Source: Alisma plantago-aquatica
Lineage: Eukaryota > Streptophyta > Magnoliopsida > Alismatales > Alismataceae
Length of the DNA: 64,000 nucleotides
Assembly: GCA_963693085.1 (NCBI GenBank)
Contig: OY856409.1
Location: forward strand, 1,334,589,915 to 1,334,653,914
Direction of reading: 5' to 3'
Shown here: positions 21,220 to 34,200 of the stretch, one piece after another
Numbering within the stretch: the stretch's first letter is position 1
How the letters are laid out: every line of letters starts with the position of its first letter
Notes under the pieces: model-generated
Databases searched by the model: none
Told to the model about the DNA's origin: nothing
The model's input: only the letters and a program-made list of their open reading frames with translations
Position numbers and translations under genes: made by a program

Positions 21220-24200
21220 TGTGGCAACTTGCCACTCTAAACGAGTTTACTCAAATTCAAAATGTCAATCAGACACTAATCAATCGTATTACCAAAATGG
21301 TACATAATTAAAACCAAATGAAATTTCCAAACATTTCTGAGAGAATATGCACAAAGGTCCAACTATCATATACATTCATGCCAATTAACTTTACACGAGT
21401 TCTATGGCCTTAGCTGCAACATGTATACAAAAGGTGTTGTTTACATAATTACAACATTTACATAAAGCATGAATCAAATCTTACAACCAAAAATTTGAGT
21501 TGATGTACATAATGTGAAAGACCCTCTGCTCAAAACTGAGGGTACAGGGACGACTCTAAGACTCTACTAAAATCCAACCAACCTTTTGACTCTATTGATC
21601 TCCAAATGGCTCCTCATCACTACCAAGGGTCTGACAACACTGCTGACGATCACCTAAAAATATGTAGTGATCTACGAAATGAGACCCATGCCCCAACGAG
21701 AGATTTAACTCTAAAACATATATTTCTTACTAGATATATGCATACTAAACAGTTAAGATAGATAATATTACACAATAGAAAAATAATATAGTTTGCAAAA
21801 ATGATCAAGCAGAGCTAGAAACATAATTATAGTTGATTTCTCTTACCATATTATAAATCATCTACAACTTAAAAGAAACAAAGAAAGGGTCACCATCCTA
21901 TCTGAGTTGCCAAGTAATACTAACAAATATGTTACACGACTTGATTACATATTTTATTAAGCCCTGGTTAGTTTGAGGCATATCACTTAAACCACTAGAT
22001 GACCAATGCAAAGTCCCAATCAGCCCAGTATAAGATCTAGGGTAACTGGAACCCTAAGATCTCTTTCCCTCAGTCAGTATGAGTCCGTCGTAGTGCGCAT
22101 AGCAATCCAGCTACAAAACAGCCTAGTTTTCCTTGGGTACACATGTCACGTCACTAGAAACTACGGTGTTCAACTCTCAAATCTGAGTTACGACCCCAGT
22201 CACCCTCAATGACATTTACATCCAAGATACGACCTTGACCATTCTCTAAAAACCTTACAATCAGGATGAGAAGGGTATACCCTCCTTGCACCCGCATATA
22301 CTCAACAATATATAACTCCGAGTTGCTTTTGAAATACTAGTTTCACTATCCAACAAGTCATGATGCTTGAATAGTTTTATGGACTCAGGGCACTACATAA
22401 TTAAGGTTTCATTTAATTAGTTAAGCCAATTGAATATTTTTAGACTATATCAAACAAGTTACATACAAGATCCTATAGTACGCTCACAAAATAATTTGTA
22501 CGATACAATTCTCAAAGATGCAAAATGTATGAAATATGTTACATGTTATTCCATCATGCTATACTTGTTCATTGATATCCATAAATAGGACTAAATCTCT
22601 ATCTAAGGCACAAAATAACCCAAAAAGTCATTTTTACCAAAATGGTAATAACTTCCCGTAGAAGAATCATTTGCATCCAAATTTTTGCTTTGAGTTTATC
22701 AGGTCAACAATGAGATATCAACCCAAAATTTAGAGTAAAATTCCATCAGATGTAAGATTTATAGCGTTTCCAAGAACTAAGTATTTATGTGACCAAGATC
22801 TAGCATGGATGAGCAACTTTCAACAATAATGTTTCGTCTAACTACCATTTCACCACCAAAATAGTAACTAAAAGCATTGGAATCACTCTTGGTTATCCAC
22901 CATCTAGTAATATTTAAAGTGTAGTTCGGATTTCTAAGTATTGGGTACCAAAACAACACATATATGACTTCTATAAGAGTCATTGCACATATATTTCAAA
23001 ATTTCAGGTCTTGCATATGTAAATAAAAGCTGATATTTCGATAGAAAAATGTTCATAAGGTCTAAATAAGACCTAAGAACGAATTTAATATTATTCTCAT
23101 GTCAAACAGTATATTAAAAGGTCATATTTTCTCATATTACAGGTGTTTAGGGTAAGATTAAAGACAAGCACTTAGACGGTAGGCAAGAAAGTTATATAAC
23201 TTGCATAGTTAGAGAGAGAACCAGAGAGAGAGGAGAAGAAATCCAAAAATCCAAGATGGAAGACTTTAAAATCAGCAACAAAATGTTGGTCTCAGTCCAC
23301 CAAAGCTCCAAGAATGACTCCTCCTCCTACGAATAGAGGGGAGCTAGAGCAAGAAGAGAGAGGAACAAAGTTCTGAAGCCCACATGTGTAGGGTTTCAGA
23401 AAGAACATCAAAGAACTCATCAAATAGATCACCAAAGATAAGAAGAGAGAAAAATAGAGAGAAAGAGAGGAGGTATTTATAGATGGGTGGAAGTTTGTTG
23501 ATGTCCAGAAATTCTATGCGCTGAGAATTCTATGCGATCACGGAGAACTCTATGTGACCATTGAAAGTCTATGTGACCGTTGAGAATTCTATATGAATAT
23601 TGAGAATCTATGCAACCACTAAAAATCTATATGACCACCAAGAGTTCTATGTGACCGCTGAGAATCTACGGGGCACTGAAAATCTATGCTACTACTGAGA
23701 ATTCTATGTGACCATTGAAAATCTATGTGGCCACTGAAAGTCTATACGATCCTGAGGATTCTATGCGACCACTGAGACTCTATACGACTATTGAAAATTC
23801 TAAGTGACTACTATGAATCTATGCGTCCACTAAGAATCTATGTGACCACTGAGAATTTTAAAAGACCACTGAGAATCTATGTGACCACCTAAATCCATTG
23901 GGCATTGATGGAAACACTGCTCCACTACCTCATAAAGCTTATGTAACCCTCATGAAAGTAAGGTCCAAAAGCATCTAAGACGATATAACATTTCAATATC
24001 AGTGAGAACATTATTAATCTATTAAGTAAGTACTAAAAATTATATTTACATCCCTGAAATGGGTAAATTGTACATAAGTCCACGAAATGTATAAAACTAC
24101 ATAACTTAAGCATACAGAGTCGGAATTGAATGAAACTTTAGACATAGCTTTATTAACTGATATAAAACCATAATGCAAACTTTTTTTAAAAAATAAGAAG

Positions 24201-24255
24201 CCAATTAGGACAAAAAAATTATATTTAAAGGTTAAACAAGGTTAGGGGCCTTACA
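21220..24255 (-). repeat. Gypsy-1 5' LTR
   Basis: 3,036 bp, minus orientation: starts TGTAAGGCCCCTAACC at 24,255 and ends TTGCCACA at 21,220 beside the primer-binding site. Contains a 19-bp minisatellite (23,508-23,890). From 21,494 onward it is duplicated at 35,118-37,882. The phrase GAGACC...CAACGAGAG near 21,690 recurs in the gypsy-2 LTRs (31,770; 52,660), showing related families. Confidence 0.78.
23508..23890 (+). repeat. 19-bp minisatellite in the gypsy-1 LTR, copy A
   Basis: About 20 degenerate units of 18-20 bp, consensus GAGAATCTATGTGACCACT. Variants alternate TCTATG and TTCTATG and GACCACT, GACCATT or GACTACT. The array ends at CCACCTAAATCC. The second copy (37,131-37,520) has extra bases in the first unit. 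Confidence 0.9.
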
Positions 24256-24427
24256 GATATCAGAGTCATGTCAATTTACTATATTTTAGGATTTGATTGA
24301 TATGATTGGTTTTAGTTTTATTATTTATTTTATTACATGTGATGTGAATATTTAAAATAGTTAATGTGCATATCCAATTACAACTGCATACGCTAGGGAA
24401 TGTCCCATAGATCATGTATACATTATG

Positions 24428-24451
24428 ATATATATATATATATATATATAT
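24428..24451. repeat. (AT)12 microsatellite, copy A
   Basis: 24-bp AT run; the same locus in unit 2 (38,055-38,116) is about 62 bp. Confidence 0.95.
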
Positions 24452-24858
24452 GGCTAAAAGAATTGTGTTGCTGAGTACATGTAGCATACATATACCTATC
24501 TTCATTTTTTATGATTACATAACTATAAAAAGTAATCCAACCTTATGGATGTGATGTATACCACTTAGATAACACGTGTATCAAAAATCACTTTAAACTG
24601 AGGTTCATAGACCATCAAATGAAAGAATAAACATATTTTCTAGTCAACACAAGTTGTAAAAATTGCAGAAACTGTTGGATGATATATTGTTATATCTCAT
24701 GATATACATGAGGAATGGTTGTGATTTTTTAAACACATCTAATCTATTGAATTTTTATTCAATCTATAAGGTTGGATTGAACAAATATATTCTACATATA
24801 TCATTTTCATGGCCGATACACATAAGTTGCATGTATCATCTGGTACACACTTCCTAAC

Positions 24859-24865
<7 letters not shown>

Positions 24866-24908
<43 letters not shown>
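24866..24908. repeat. Compound (TA)(TG) microsatellite, copy A
   Basis: About 26 bp of TA then 18 bp of TG. In unit 2 the locus is 98 bp TA plus 32 bp TG (38,528-38,656). Confidence 0.95.
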
Positions 24909-25159
24909 CAGTTCATACATGTCTTTCTAAAATACTTTTAATGGTGTATGTATTTGTGGTTATGACCAACACTCTGTTGGATGTGTATGCTTGTTTGAAT
25001 GATTTAATTCATGTCTTTAAAACTCAATTTGCATACCGAGCCTCTTTCTCTTTCTCTATATGTAACTTAATGCTTTCTTTCCTATACTTCTATTGAATGT
25101 AATTCAAGATTTTATTCTTTATAATATAATAAATAAATAGGATTAACTTTAATTTATGT

Positions 25160-25420
25160 ACCGATCAAAGAGAAGACGTTATGTACCAGGTGAGTCGGTT
25201 AATTGGGAGTCGAGTTGGACAACTAGAGGCTCAAAGAGGCTACATATTGAATAAGTCGACCGATCAACTGGCGGCCCAATCGATTGATTGGAGGAGTCTA
25301 GATAGTTGTTTGAGCCAGGAGCCAGTCGATTGAACGATGGAGGGCAATCGATCGACGTGCGGACGAATCGGTCAACCGGAAGAGTCCAATCGACTGATTG
25401 TCTTGTATTCAACACAAGAA
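25160..25420. repeat. Block of CGATCGACTGG-type inverted motifs, copy A
   Basis: GC-richer island with repeated short motifs in both orientations: GTCGACCGATCAACTGG, CCAATCGATTGATTGG, CCAGTCGATTGAACGATGG, CAATCGATCGAC, ATCGGTCAACCGG and CCAATCGACTGATTG. It resembles the inverted ATCGGTCGAGTT motif zone of the copia LTRs and may be a fragment of another copia LTR; I see no LTR ends. Copy B is at 38,905-39,167. Confidence 0.5.
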
Positions 25421-27479
25421 GTTTTCTTTACATGTTATAACATGTGATGTTTGACCTTGGGTAGATGTCAATTCTTTGTGGCTCCAAATAATTGTATTAG
25501 TATGGCCATAACCAACACTCGTATTTTATGATTGCATGTTTCTTTTATGGATCTAGTATGTATATATACGTATTATAAGTATGGGTGGTTGAATATGTAT
25601 ATGTATTTATACATAAATAAAATCTCTCAATAAAATATTAAGTCTTAGATCCTTTATCCAAGCAGTACATATGAAAAACTTGATCGACCAAGTGTGGGCA
25701 CGCCAAGCATGGTGCAATGTCTATCTTATAGAAGTGTGATGATAGTTATGTGGCCCCGCCAAGCAGGATACATTACTATTGTGTTGACTTTTGGGTTAGA
25801 CTTAACTAGGTGACTTCAATGAGATTAAGTGTCTAGAAGCATACAAATGGGATATGTCAAGGAGTTGTACATACCATTTATCCAAAAATTGCATGAGACG
25901 TAATTGGCAAATTTTGTCTACCTTAATGATTGGTTAAAGACACCAGCGTTGGCTGGGTAATAACTTTATTATTTTATATCTTAGGTCACTAGAAGGTTGT
26001 ATGATACAATCTTCCAAATTGATTTTAAGGGCTATCGGTTTAAAAAAAATAGAGGGAGGGAAAAATAATTAAAATCTGAATTAATATCATCAGTATTTTC
26101 AAATCAAATCTAAAAATGTTTTGATGCATAATGAGTATTTGGTGTGTACAAGGGTATCTTAATCAGTTCCAACATGTCCTTGTAACGCAAATATGCTCAG
26201 CACACATATACCTACCATTTGCCTCCTCCTTATACATCATTAAATGTGATGGTGCACCGTGGACGTTGATGTCAACACGCTATTCATATAAGTCTTGGTA
26301 GAACCGATCAATTACTTGAGAACATGGAAAATGGAGTCGTTCATGGTAGGTTGAAGTAGGGGTACAAAATGATGACAATGAAGATAAAGAAGAGGTCCAC
26401 ACCTTTCCCCTCAGTGTAGTGCCATGTCGATCCAAGTAAAGTGCCACTTGAGGGTCAGGACCAACATGAATCATTGACGATGGAATAGGGGATATATCCT
26501 CCTATTTGGTGCCAGTGAAGAGCATGCAATGGATGCTAATCGAGGAGGAGGTTGTGGTAATTATGTTTTTGGCAGCTTCCAGATAGCTTGTCCATGACCA
26601 ACGATGTTGGCCATGTAGTCCAGAATGTCTGCCTTGCAAAGCATGAGACGTTCCTTGGTGCCTAGAGTTGGGGAGGTCCTTCAAGGGTGGTTCTTTTGGT
26701 CATGTGTTTTTTAATTGAGTTGCAGGTGCAAGATTGAATACCACTTCGTTAGGTCGTCTTTTAAGCTAGGTGGTTATGAAATCTCTTTTATCAGTCCATG
26801 ATGATAATCATGCTATCATTTTGGGTGCTAGAGTGCTTTGCTATGTGTGTGTTGTGCTCTTTACCTATTGTTTGATATTTTTTTCCCACTGGCTTTCTTC
26901 TTTATTTTTTCTCAGGTCTATTGTCCATTGTAGCCCAAGTCATCTTTTTTATTTGTTGGTAATAGTTGATTTTATAAACTTTTATTGTTTAGTTTTCGAC
27001 TGCTAGACTTTGTTTGTTGACAAACAAATGTAAAGGTATATACCATGTAAAAGCATACGATCAAATAAATATAGAAAGGGAGAGAAATGAGATACCAAAA
27101 GGAGGGTTAATTTATATCAAATGTGTGTACAATATTTGATAATTAGTGAGGTGGCTCAACCTAAGAAGAGGGAATATTCTTTGTAATATTGTTGGATTTT
27201 CTTGGTCCAAAAATTATTGAAATCTTATACACATGCATTACATGATTTATTCATGTCATTTTGGAAGTAGTGACATGTGACTGAGGTCCACACAAATAGA
27301 CTCATGAAGCCTTTATATATACATTATATGTGAAGTTAATAAACGATCAGATATTTATAAATATGACCATGAGTTGTGGCATAGTTAATAAATGATTCTA
27401 ACTATTTACTTAGTGATAGTTTCTGGTTATATGATTCCATGCTATTTATTTGTTCTTATATAATATTCATTTTATCTAG
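25421..27479. other. CACTA-relic body, no confident gene, copy A
   Basis: AT-rich. Within it 26,230-27,010 is more balanced in composition and has open frames on both strands (two minus frames of 60-64 codons, a 78-codon plus frame) that are preserved in copy B. None shows a domain I recognise, and preservation is expected from recent duplication. It may include decayed CACTA transposase or second-ORF exons, given the Ulp1 exon downstream. Confidence 0.4.
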
Positions 27480-27569
27480 TGTATGAAGCAGTCAAATGAT
27501 ATAGATTGTGGATATTATGTAATGAAATACATGAAAGCCATAATGGAGAAGAGAGATAAATATTTCCAA
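27480..27569 (+). pseudogene. Ulp1-type cysteine protease exon of a CACTA relic, copy A
   Basis: The frame starting TGT at 27,480 reads CMKQSNDIDCGYYVMKYM, then KAIMEKRDKYFQ. The DCGYYV motif holds the catalytic Cys of C48 (Ulp1/SENP) peptidases, with the Gln of the oxyanion hole upstream. The exon is bounded by an acceptor TTTTATCTAG and a donor CAA|GTATGT. Plant CACTA and MULE elements often carry such captured Ulp1 domains. Only this catalytic exon and one downstream exon are seen; the His and Asp exons are not recognisable. Confidence 0.75.
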
Positions 27570-27667
27570 GTATGTATGCTTAATTTATATGCTTATAGTG
27601 TGTTAAAACTACAAAATATATAGCTGATAATCTATTGATATATCTAACATACAATTGATAGTATAAG

Positions 27668-27751
27668 CTTAAGTACGATGGTCATTACTACAAGTAAGAA
27701 GAGATCAACGAGGTTTGCAATGAGTGGACCACGCTCCTAAAACTTTTGTAG
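27668..27751 (+). pseudogene. Last exon of the Ulp1-like gene, copy A
   Basis: After an acceptor (GTATAAG|CTT) the frame reads LKYDGHYYK, an in-frame TAA, then EEINEVCNEWTTLLKLL and a stop. This matches the usual tail of transposon-borne Ulp1 proteins (a YYT-EEI-EVR-EW pattern). The premature stop shows it is dead; both duplicate copies share it. Confidence 0.65.
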
Positions 27752-28482
27752 CTTCTTTCTCATTTTAATTGACTATGAATTAGCTTTAACATAATGAATC
27801 TAGAGAGTCTACTCATTACTTTATGTAGCTACATGGTACTTACTATACATCTTTATATGATTGAGTTCCCATATGAGTGACTTACATGTAAATATTATTA
27901 CATGTTTTAATACAAAATCGGTGTAGTTATATGACTATTTATGACATTTAATTTAAAATTTTAATGTTTGATATAAAATATTCAAGAGTTGGTGCAGTGG
28001 TGATTCAAAAATAATGGTCCTCTGATTGTTGCGGAAGGGTATGCCATGGAAAGCAGAAATATACAACATGTATTACCTACTATACTAGGAATATCTATCA
28101 CAATGGTTAATGGTCCATTGTAATTGGTGTGTTGGTACAACGGGAATTTGATTGTTAAATATAACATAACATCACACCCAACTAATACAAAAGGTGTTGA
28201 TTGTTGTATAACCCCATGTATTAAATATGCAACACATATTGTATAAAGCACCCCTCCTTAAGACTATAGAATATAGCACAAAAATCATTACCTATTGTAC
28301 AAGAGGATAATGAACAATCATAGTTTTCCTTTTTGTAGTCGTGACGATTAGAATTCTTAATTGAGTTGGCTTAATAGTTTATAAAATGAATTATAAAGAG
28401 GAACCATAATTCGTGATAATATTAGATTCTTAAACACCACATAAAGTTTTAAGAGTTTGGAAGTCTGGGAAGTAAAACAAGG

Positions 28483-28494
28483 CTTCTTGTAGTG
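28483..28494 (+). mobile_element. CACTA terminal inverted repeat (right end), copy A
   Basis: CTTCTTGTAGTG is the complement of CACTACAAGAAG, the terminal repeat of plant CACTA (En/Spm) elements. It lies about 730 bp after the last Ulp1 exon, as expected for the end of that element. The left terminus was not found; CACTAGAAGG at about 25,986 is a poor candidate. In copy B the final base is mutated. Confidence 0.6.
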
Positions 28495-31289
28495 ATCCAA
28501 GGATTGCGATAAGATTTATTGAAATCATATATATGTCAAATATATGTGATATTCAACTTCATCAAATCACCCGCGTTTGAGCGGGGATCCCTTGGGGAGC
28601 GACTAACAAATATGTAACTCTAGTTTGTATACAAGTCGTGATAAGATCTTATATATATAGGTACTAAGGAGTGAGTATTCATGATCAGATCGTGAATCAA
28701 AATACATGTGAAAGACAAATGAGAGCTAAAAGATATAATTAAGTTGATTGAGGAGTGGCAAAATTTATATGGAACTGATAATCTCAAGGTCTTCTATAGT
28801 GGGTTGAGTGAATATATTTAATTAATTAATAACTTGGTTAGTATAGAGACCTCCCTTTATATTAGCACAAATACAAAGCATTAGAGGAAATTCTTAAGCC
28901 TATCCAAGTTAAGAAACAAAATGCTAGATTCTTGACAAACATGGTCAAAATAGTATACAAGAAATATATACATATTTTTGTTTTTCATTATACCTTAGAA
29001 ATATATTACACATCAAATTTAGATCCATATAATCATTTATTAACCAATCCTATTCGATGTGTTGAAATCAAAGTAACTCATATAAATCATATGCATTTTA
29101 GTTTACATTATATTACAAATGCATAAAATAAACGAAGTTGATATACACCCAACCGAGAAAGTGAGACTATATGGACACTCTAATGTTCTCTATTCTATCA
29201 TATATTCTTGATCACGACCTCTCTCTTGTATGAAAATATACCTAAAATATTTGAAACAACCACATGAGACTCATATAGATCTGCAATTAGTAAAAACTTC
29301 TCAGTGCATCTAGTAACGTGCATCATTAAAAATATATTCAATTAATATGTGTAAGAAACTAACATATACTATTTTATAAGTCTAACGTATAATTCTAATT
29401 CATAACAATAAAATAATCAATATAAATCATTCAATTAAGTCACATCCCAACTATTTACTATATCGGAGAGCATATATATTGAAAAAACAACAAATACTAG
29501 ATGTTTCATGAGTACTATCATATCAATAGAGAGGCATTAGAATTCAAATTCATTGAAGTGTAGTCTCCATCATTAACAAAATTAGATTCCAAATCCACTA
29601 TAGATGAGATTAATAATTTACTTGCAACCCAACATTTACCAATCACATTTTGTACTAAGATTATAAGGACACAACAACTGTATATCTAATGAATGAACAA
29701 CAATCGATGTATTCATATAAAAAATATGTATTCGATAATAAGAAATTCATCAACCAACGATAAATAGAACATAAACAAAGTCTCATTTTTCACATGGCTT
29801 ATCATCTTTTACTCATTAGCACTAAAATTACTTGCCTCGTACCTCACCAAGTAGAAGTCACAATATTTGATTCTCGTGTTAATGACTCATTGTCATTGTA
29901 TTATGTAGTTGACCATCCTAACATAGCCATTTAGACCCTCGTCCATCACATTATTGCCTAAAGGTCTAAGGTAGGGCATTCAATCTCTCAACCATCATGT
30001 CCTCATCTCAAGTATACAAGATAGGTATAAGTATAACACAACATCACTTCTTAGAATACTTCTCATGTTTTATAATTTATATTTCATCATGGCCTATTCC
30101 TTATGAACATAGAATTTACTATTAAAGTATTTAGGGTCAGAATCATACATCATGACACATTCCTAAATATTAGTGGTCTAGCCTTTGAGATTTTGATCCC
30201 CACTAAATCCTTCTCATAATCCCATGATTACTATAAAGGTATCTATTTCATCTCCCTAGTAAAAACCATGAGACGAATCATGGTGGTAGGCTACCTAGAT
30301 AGATGGATTTATCATTTTACTTATTTCTTAGTACCCTTACCCATATTAAATAGAATTCAGTTCATCATTTTATTATTTGTGTGTGTTCTTGTGCAATTAG
30401 AATCACACAAATTATATTAAGGTTAACAAGAAAGACGACCATTGATAAAATAACTAGTGAAACAACAATCTACAAGTTCAAAACATACATGTTTCATTCT
30501 CATTCTCACATCATTCCATATGAATCATAGACAAGGCTGTAAACCTAAAATATAATCTCATTCTCAATTATGTACACTAATCAAGGTTTCTGATATACAA
30601 GTCATGACATGTCATTTCAAATCCAACATATTTCCTAATCATTAGATTCTATCTCACCCTTTCAACACGTTTTCATAGTGACATTAGGACCTGCAATAAT
30701 ATCAACCTGAGATATAATCTCATTCTCAATTGTTTTGGATATTTTTGACCATGGCCTTCATTGTTGTTTGGAACGTATTGTGGTTGGTGATGGCCCACGA
30801 TTTGGTGATTTATAGTGGTGCTTGGCCACTCTTCCTATGCACCTAGGGGGGTTGGGCATATATTCATCCTATGATGTTTGTAGCTTTGCTTGTGTTGCTT
30901 CTCAGATCCACACCTAAGAGCTCCAAGATCATATTCTCTAAGAAGTCAGTTCTGTACCTGCATGAATCTCCTTTGTCTCTATGCATTCTGCCATATGTAA
31001 TACATTCACATCCTTTTGTTGGTCCAGATTGTCATGTATGCCTTCTGCCACTCCAAAGACCTTGTCTATTTTAGTAGATGCTTACTACAAATCAATCATC
31101 CAACAATTTACTATAAGCCTATCCCCACGACAAAATGTATTTCTCTCTTCTCTACAAGCTGACCATGCACAAGATTTCTTGCTTACTATTCCTATTGAAG
31201 GATTCAGCTTGTCTATGCCTCCTATTGAGTATCTATCTATACTTCGGTACCAACTCATGATCCCCTTGTATTCTGGTGATGAACATTGT
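28495..31289. other. AT-rich sequence without recognised genes
   Basis: Nothing with a known motif on either strand. 28,495-29,792 is also in unit 2 (42,247-43,544); 29,793-31,289 exists only in unit 1. The phrase ATAATCTCATTCTCAATT appears twice (about 30,553 and 30,714), which hints at an old short duplication. Confidence 0.5.
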
Positions 31290-34200
31290 TGTGATGACCA
31301 CAACCATAATAATCGAGATTACTCAAAACAAATTGTAGAATTATCACTAACCACAAAACAAGGTAAATTGAAACCAATTGCAATTTAATATCTCAAGCGG
31401 AAGTATTTTGTAAACAAGCCTTCAACATAGACCATTTGTATTTCACATATATCAAAAGATGTTACATATTAAGTTCATAGGCTATCAAGCCATATATGTT
31501 ACATATTGCAACTTGTTCATATGTACAATCCCTTCCCCAACATTCATGGCGTAAAACCAAAATCTTAGTGTCGATGAACAATGCAGCAAAATCTATCCCC
31601 AAGACCTGAGAGTAAATGGACGACACATAAGACTTCTACTATAATACTATAACTAGTAGAATGTCCAACCTTCGACAGCTAATGCTCACTCTACTGCTCT
31701 GCACTTGCACCATGACCTCAACCTCCTCATCCATAACCACCTAAAAAGTTGTGGAACCCACAGAGTGAGACCAAATGTCCCAGCGAGAGTTATAACTCTT
31801 TGCCAATGTCGATTATAAGCATAGCACTATAAAGAACAATAAAGGGTAGGTAATTATTCTTAAGTAGTTTAAGTAGTTACAATTGCATAGTAGAACATTT
31901 TATACTATTTAAAAGGAATATGAAGAACATGTATAACTGTTATAAACTAAATAATATAAGAAATAAGGCATGGGGTCATCCAATGTGACTTGTATTTGAC
32001 CCTAAACAATATACTACACATATGTTTAACCATTTTTATGCCCTTAGGATTTGAGGCGTACCACTCAAATCCAACTGACAACTGCTAAGTCAAAATTAGT
32101 ACCATACAAAATCAATGGAAGAGTCAGACTCCACGACCATCTCCAGCACTACTTGGTCAGTTCAAGTCTGCAATGCAGTAACATATAGTCAAACTGCTAA
32201 AAGACAGTGACTTGTAGTCATAACTATAGTCCTGTAAAGACATCAACTCATAGTCAAGCTATGGTCCTGTAACAACTAGTCTACCTTGGTACATGGCACA
32301 TCACTAGAGAACTATCTCACGCATAGCCATTCAATAATGAATAGTATACCACTATTTCAACAATTTAAGGATATAAGGAAATATTTATCACTTGCACCCT
32401 GGATATTCAACAATACACACTCCAAATTTTCCCATAGGAGTTACTCATTTCACCATCCAACTAGATACTAATGTTGTAGATGGATCTATGGTATAGGAAA
32501 ACTACATGATTAGGGTTTTACTTGATTAGACATGCCAATTGAGTATCTTTTAATGCATCAATCGAGTTACAACATATTAACCCTAAACAAATTCTTAGAA
32601 AAATAAGGTAAGGTGCAACTTCAGAAGATATAAACATATTAAGTGAGAACTTGTCTCATCATCACATGGAACTTGTAATACTACCATTTTCAATGTCATC
32701 ATCAGCAACACATCATTATGGGATGCCAATCCCTCAATTATGCACAAAACATTTGCTATGTCATTAGACCAATTCATATACCCCTGAAACATTCAATATT
32801 TACAAAAAGCCACAACATTACTCCCAATCATCACTCTATATTGTATAAGTCTCACCATAGCATTCACTTATCTATGACATTCATTTCACCTGCAAGTTAG
32901 TGTTGCACAAGTAAAAGAGAAAATTACTATCCATGAATAACAACTTTCAAATATAGTGAACACATTTATCTTGTTATCATCAGACTAGGGTTAGGGTTCA
33001 ATACGTACCTGATTAGGGTTTAATAGCATCATACCACCTCAAAACCCTAATTCCATCACTTTCCATATTGTCGGAGAATCGTGTATCATTGTTGATGGTT
33101 AGCCATTCATAATCACATTACTTTTAGATAAACCATTACCCTAGGTACTGACCATATTCACACTTACATGTGTGTATCTTAACCACTTATTAACACATGA
33201 GTGTTGATCACCCTTGACACATGAGTGTCTACTTGTTCAGCAACAAGGTATCGTGACCTAACCATGAATTGGGTGTCGCGACCAACTAGTTGTGGGATGT
33301 CACGACCAGCCAACTATGGGGTATTGCGACCTAACCAACTAGACATTTGACCTTAACATAGCCACATAAGGCATTGTGCTTAGCACCAACTTAGAGTGTC
33401 CCGATCCTTAGCAACACAATGTCACGACCCCTTAGCATCACGACGTCATGATCGCAACACCAAAGACATGTAACGTTGTGTCACGACCACAACATTAGGG
33501 ACATGCAATGCTTTTGTCACAATTGTGGCAAGGTGCGTTGCGACCGTTACTTCTTAGGTTCATAGCGACCATCTGGCATGGCATCAAGACCAAGTTATAG
33601 AACATGATGGTACCACCTTGGAAATCAAGTATTTTAGCCCTAGCACAAATGACTGGACCATTACCAAGTTCTAATCCAGTGTTACAACCTGAACACTTAG
33701 CCATCTAAGTTGCAACAATGACCATTAACCAAGTCAAACACTACAACAACACTACATCGCAACCCAACTAATAGGTAGCGACCAGTCTAGGGTTAAGGGG
33801 TGCGTTATGACAAAAACCACCCTACCCAGAAGTCTCGACCATGAAAGAAGTTTGAGGGTTGTCTTGACCACCTACACCACCCCATGGAAGATCTAAACCA
33901 AGGTCTAACATATGGATAACAATAGGGTAACCCATCGTAAACAAAGTGTATGACACCCTAAATCATAGGGTTCATAAACCTCAAACGTGATGATGGAGTA
34001 TCATCCAAAATAAGATGTTTAAAAGAAGATAAATGAGAAATTTATGCATGTGTAACATATCAAAACCTCATGTTATTACAAGTATAATCACATATAAGGT
34101 AGTATGAAATCAAGTTAAGATGCATATAATAGAGATAGAAGAGTTACAAAACCCACCTAATTTTTGGAGAGAAACAACTCCTATAATCTCAATCTCCAAA

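Larger units (their letters stand above)
24256..25159. other. Non-coding stretch with microsatellites, copy A
   Basis: No gene seen. Directly after the LTR the plus strand reads GATATCAGAGTCATG (copy B AATATCAGAGCCATG), resembling a primer-binding site in the opposite orientation to gypsy 1. It also holds an (AT) run and a compound (TA)/(TG) run. Confidence 0.5.

Noticed and set aside
23508..23890. Minisatellite considered as coding repeats
   Set aside because: Unit length varies among 18, 19 and 20 bp, which breaks any reading frame, and stops occur.
32985..33060. Telomere-like CTAGGGTTAGGGTT and AAACCCTAA
   Set aside because: Only two units, also present in the other LTR copy (53,881). 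More likely chance or a telo-box promoter motif than an interstitial telomere.
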